NCBI GenBank assembly: GCA_031285565.1
Contig: JAITVY010000108.1
Coordinates: 59,977-123,976 of the forward strand
DNA: 64,000 bases
Source of the DNA: Tannerella sp.
Lineage (GTDB): Bacteria > Bacteroidota > Bacteroidia > Bacteroidales > Tannerellaceae
Direction: 5' to 3'
The position numbers and the translations under genes are program-made. The notes below the pieces were generated by a model. The model made no database searches and was not told the origin of the DNA. It saw nothing but the letters and a program-made list of their open reading frames with translations. Below are positions 63,884-64,000 of this stretch, piece after piece (within the stretch, counting starts at the first letter, position 1; each line of letters starts with the position of its first letter).

Positions 63884-64000
63884 AATCGAGTAGGAGGAAA
63901 ACGAAGTAGTATTCTTCCTACTTTCGTTTTCCGACCTCTCACACCACCGGACAAGCGGTTCCGCATCCGGCGGTTCCTTATCTACGATGCAATTTACTGT
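63884..64000 (-). mobile_element. Probable 3' end of a group II intron (continues beyond the right edge)
   Basis: On the minus strand the sequence GGAACCGCCGGATGCGGAAC leads to a stem (CCGCCGGA with TCCGGTGG), then GGTGGTGTGAGAGGTCGG, a long hairpin (GGAAAACGAAAGTAG with CTACTTCGTTTTCC) and CTCCTACTCGATT. This order matches the region after the reverse-transcriptase ORF of bacterial group II introns (domains V and VI, intron end near CGAT). The reverse transcriptase itself would lie beyond 64000. Assigned from memory of the pattern. Confidence 0.55.

Noticed and set aside
1..64000. tRNA, rRNA or riboswitch genes
   Set aside because: Gaps were read for tRNA-like arms and known riboswitch cores by eye; none was convincing. 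A covariance-model search was not possible here.

Overview
The window reads as a chromosomal segment of a gut-type Bacteroidota, most likely near Parabacteroides/Tannerellaceae. The grounds are: three SusC/SusD loci, FecR/ECF sigma pairs, a GH92 alpha-mannosidase, a Bacteroidota HU-like protein, DUF4301, DUF4251, DUF3868 and DUF3575 families, and promoters of the Bacteroidota form (TTG, about 20 bp, TAnnTTTG). The genus is an inference. No tRNA, rRNA or CRISPR array was seen.

Left part (1-23.7 kb). The window opens inside a minus-strand SusC gene with its FecR anti-sigma factor and a divergent ECF sigma factor whose promoter lies in a 79-bp tandem repeat. Two related zinc-ribbon genes follow, one fused to AraC and GyrI-like domains. 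A compact six-gene minus-strand operon (SpoIIM, membrane protein, DUF4129, DUF4350, MoxR, DUF58) comes next. It is separated from a divergent RDD gene, its probable partner, by a 10-kb mannan-type cassette (BSP peptidase, GH92, SusD, SusC, FecR, sigma). An AT-rich lipoprotein/beta-barrel pair of unknown function closes this part.

Middle (23.7-42.4 kb). A second SusC/SusD pair, without a sigma/FecR pair, precedes a carbohydrate-oxidation cluster: a cytoplasmic Gfo/Idh/MocA enzyme, a tetraheme NapC/NrfH-type cytochrome fused to an FGE-like domain, a Tat-lipoprotein Gfo/Idh/MocA enzyme, a Tat-lipoprotein TIM-barrel isomerase, a RIC-like hemerythrin protein and a LuxR-type regulator. The last four genes are almost contiguous. 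The set suggests sugar oxidation or isomerisation in the cell envelope linked to the quinone pool, which is the strongest candidate for an undescribed system here. The pentose-phosphate genes zwf-pgl, a rhomboid protease, a third Gfo/Idh/MocA protein and an HU-like gene with phased 22-bp upstream repeats follow.

Right part (42.4-64 kb). Housekeeping genes (DUF4301, RSH synthetase, cca, lptB, CPBP protease, HAD-hotdog fusion) surround a small accessory island at about 43.9-46.7 kb. The island holds a PIN-GNAT-PUA-like protein, an ASCH protein and a decayed MIT_C-like fragment, and may be a conflict or defence module. A copper operon (HMA-AraC regulator, CopA, CopZ) sits next to iron-sulfur and GNAT genes. 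Beyond it are a decaying fimbrial-accessory locus (DUF3868/OmpA gene with an early amber codon, DUF3575 remnant), GtrA, a POT/MFS transporter, and what looks like the 3' end of a group II intron running off the right edge.
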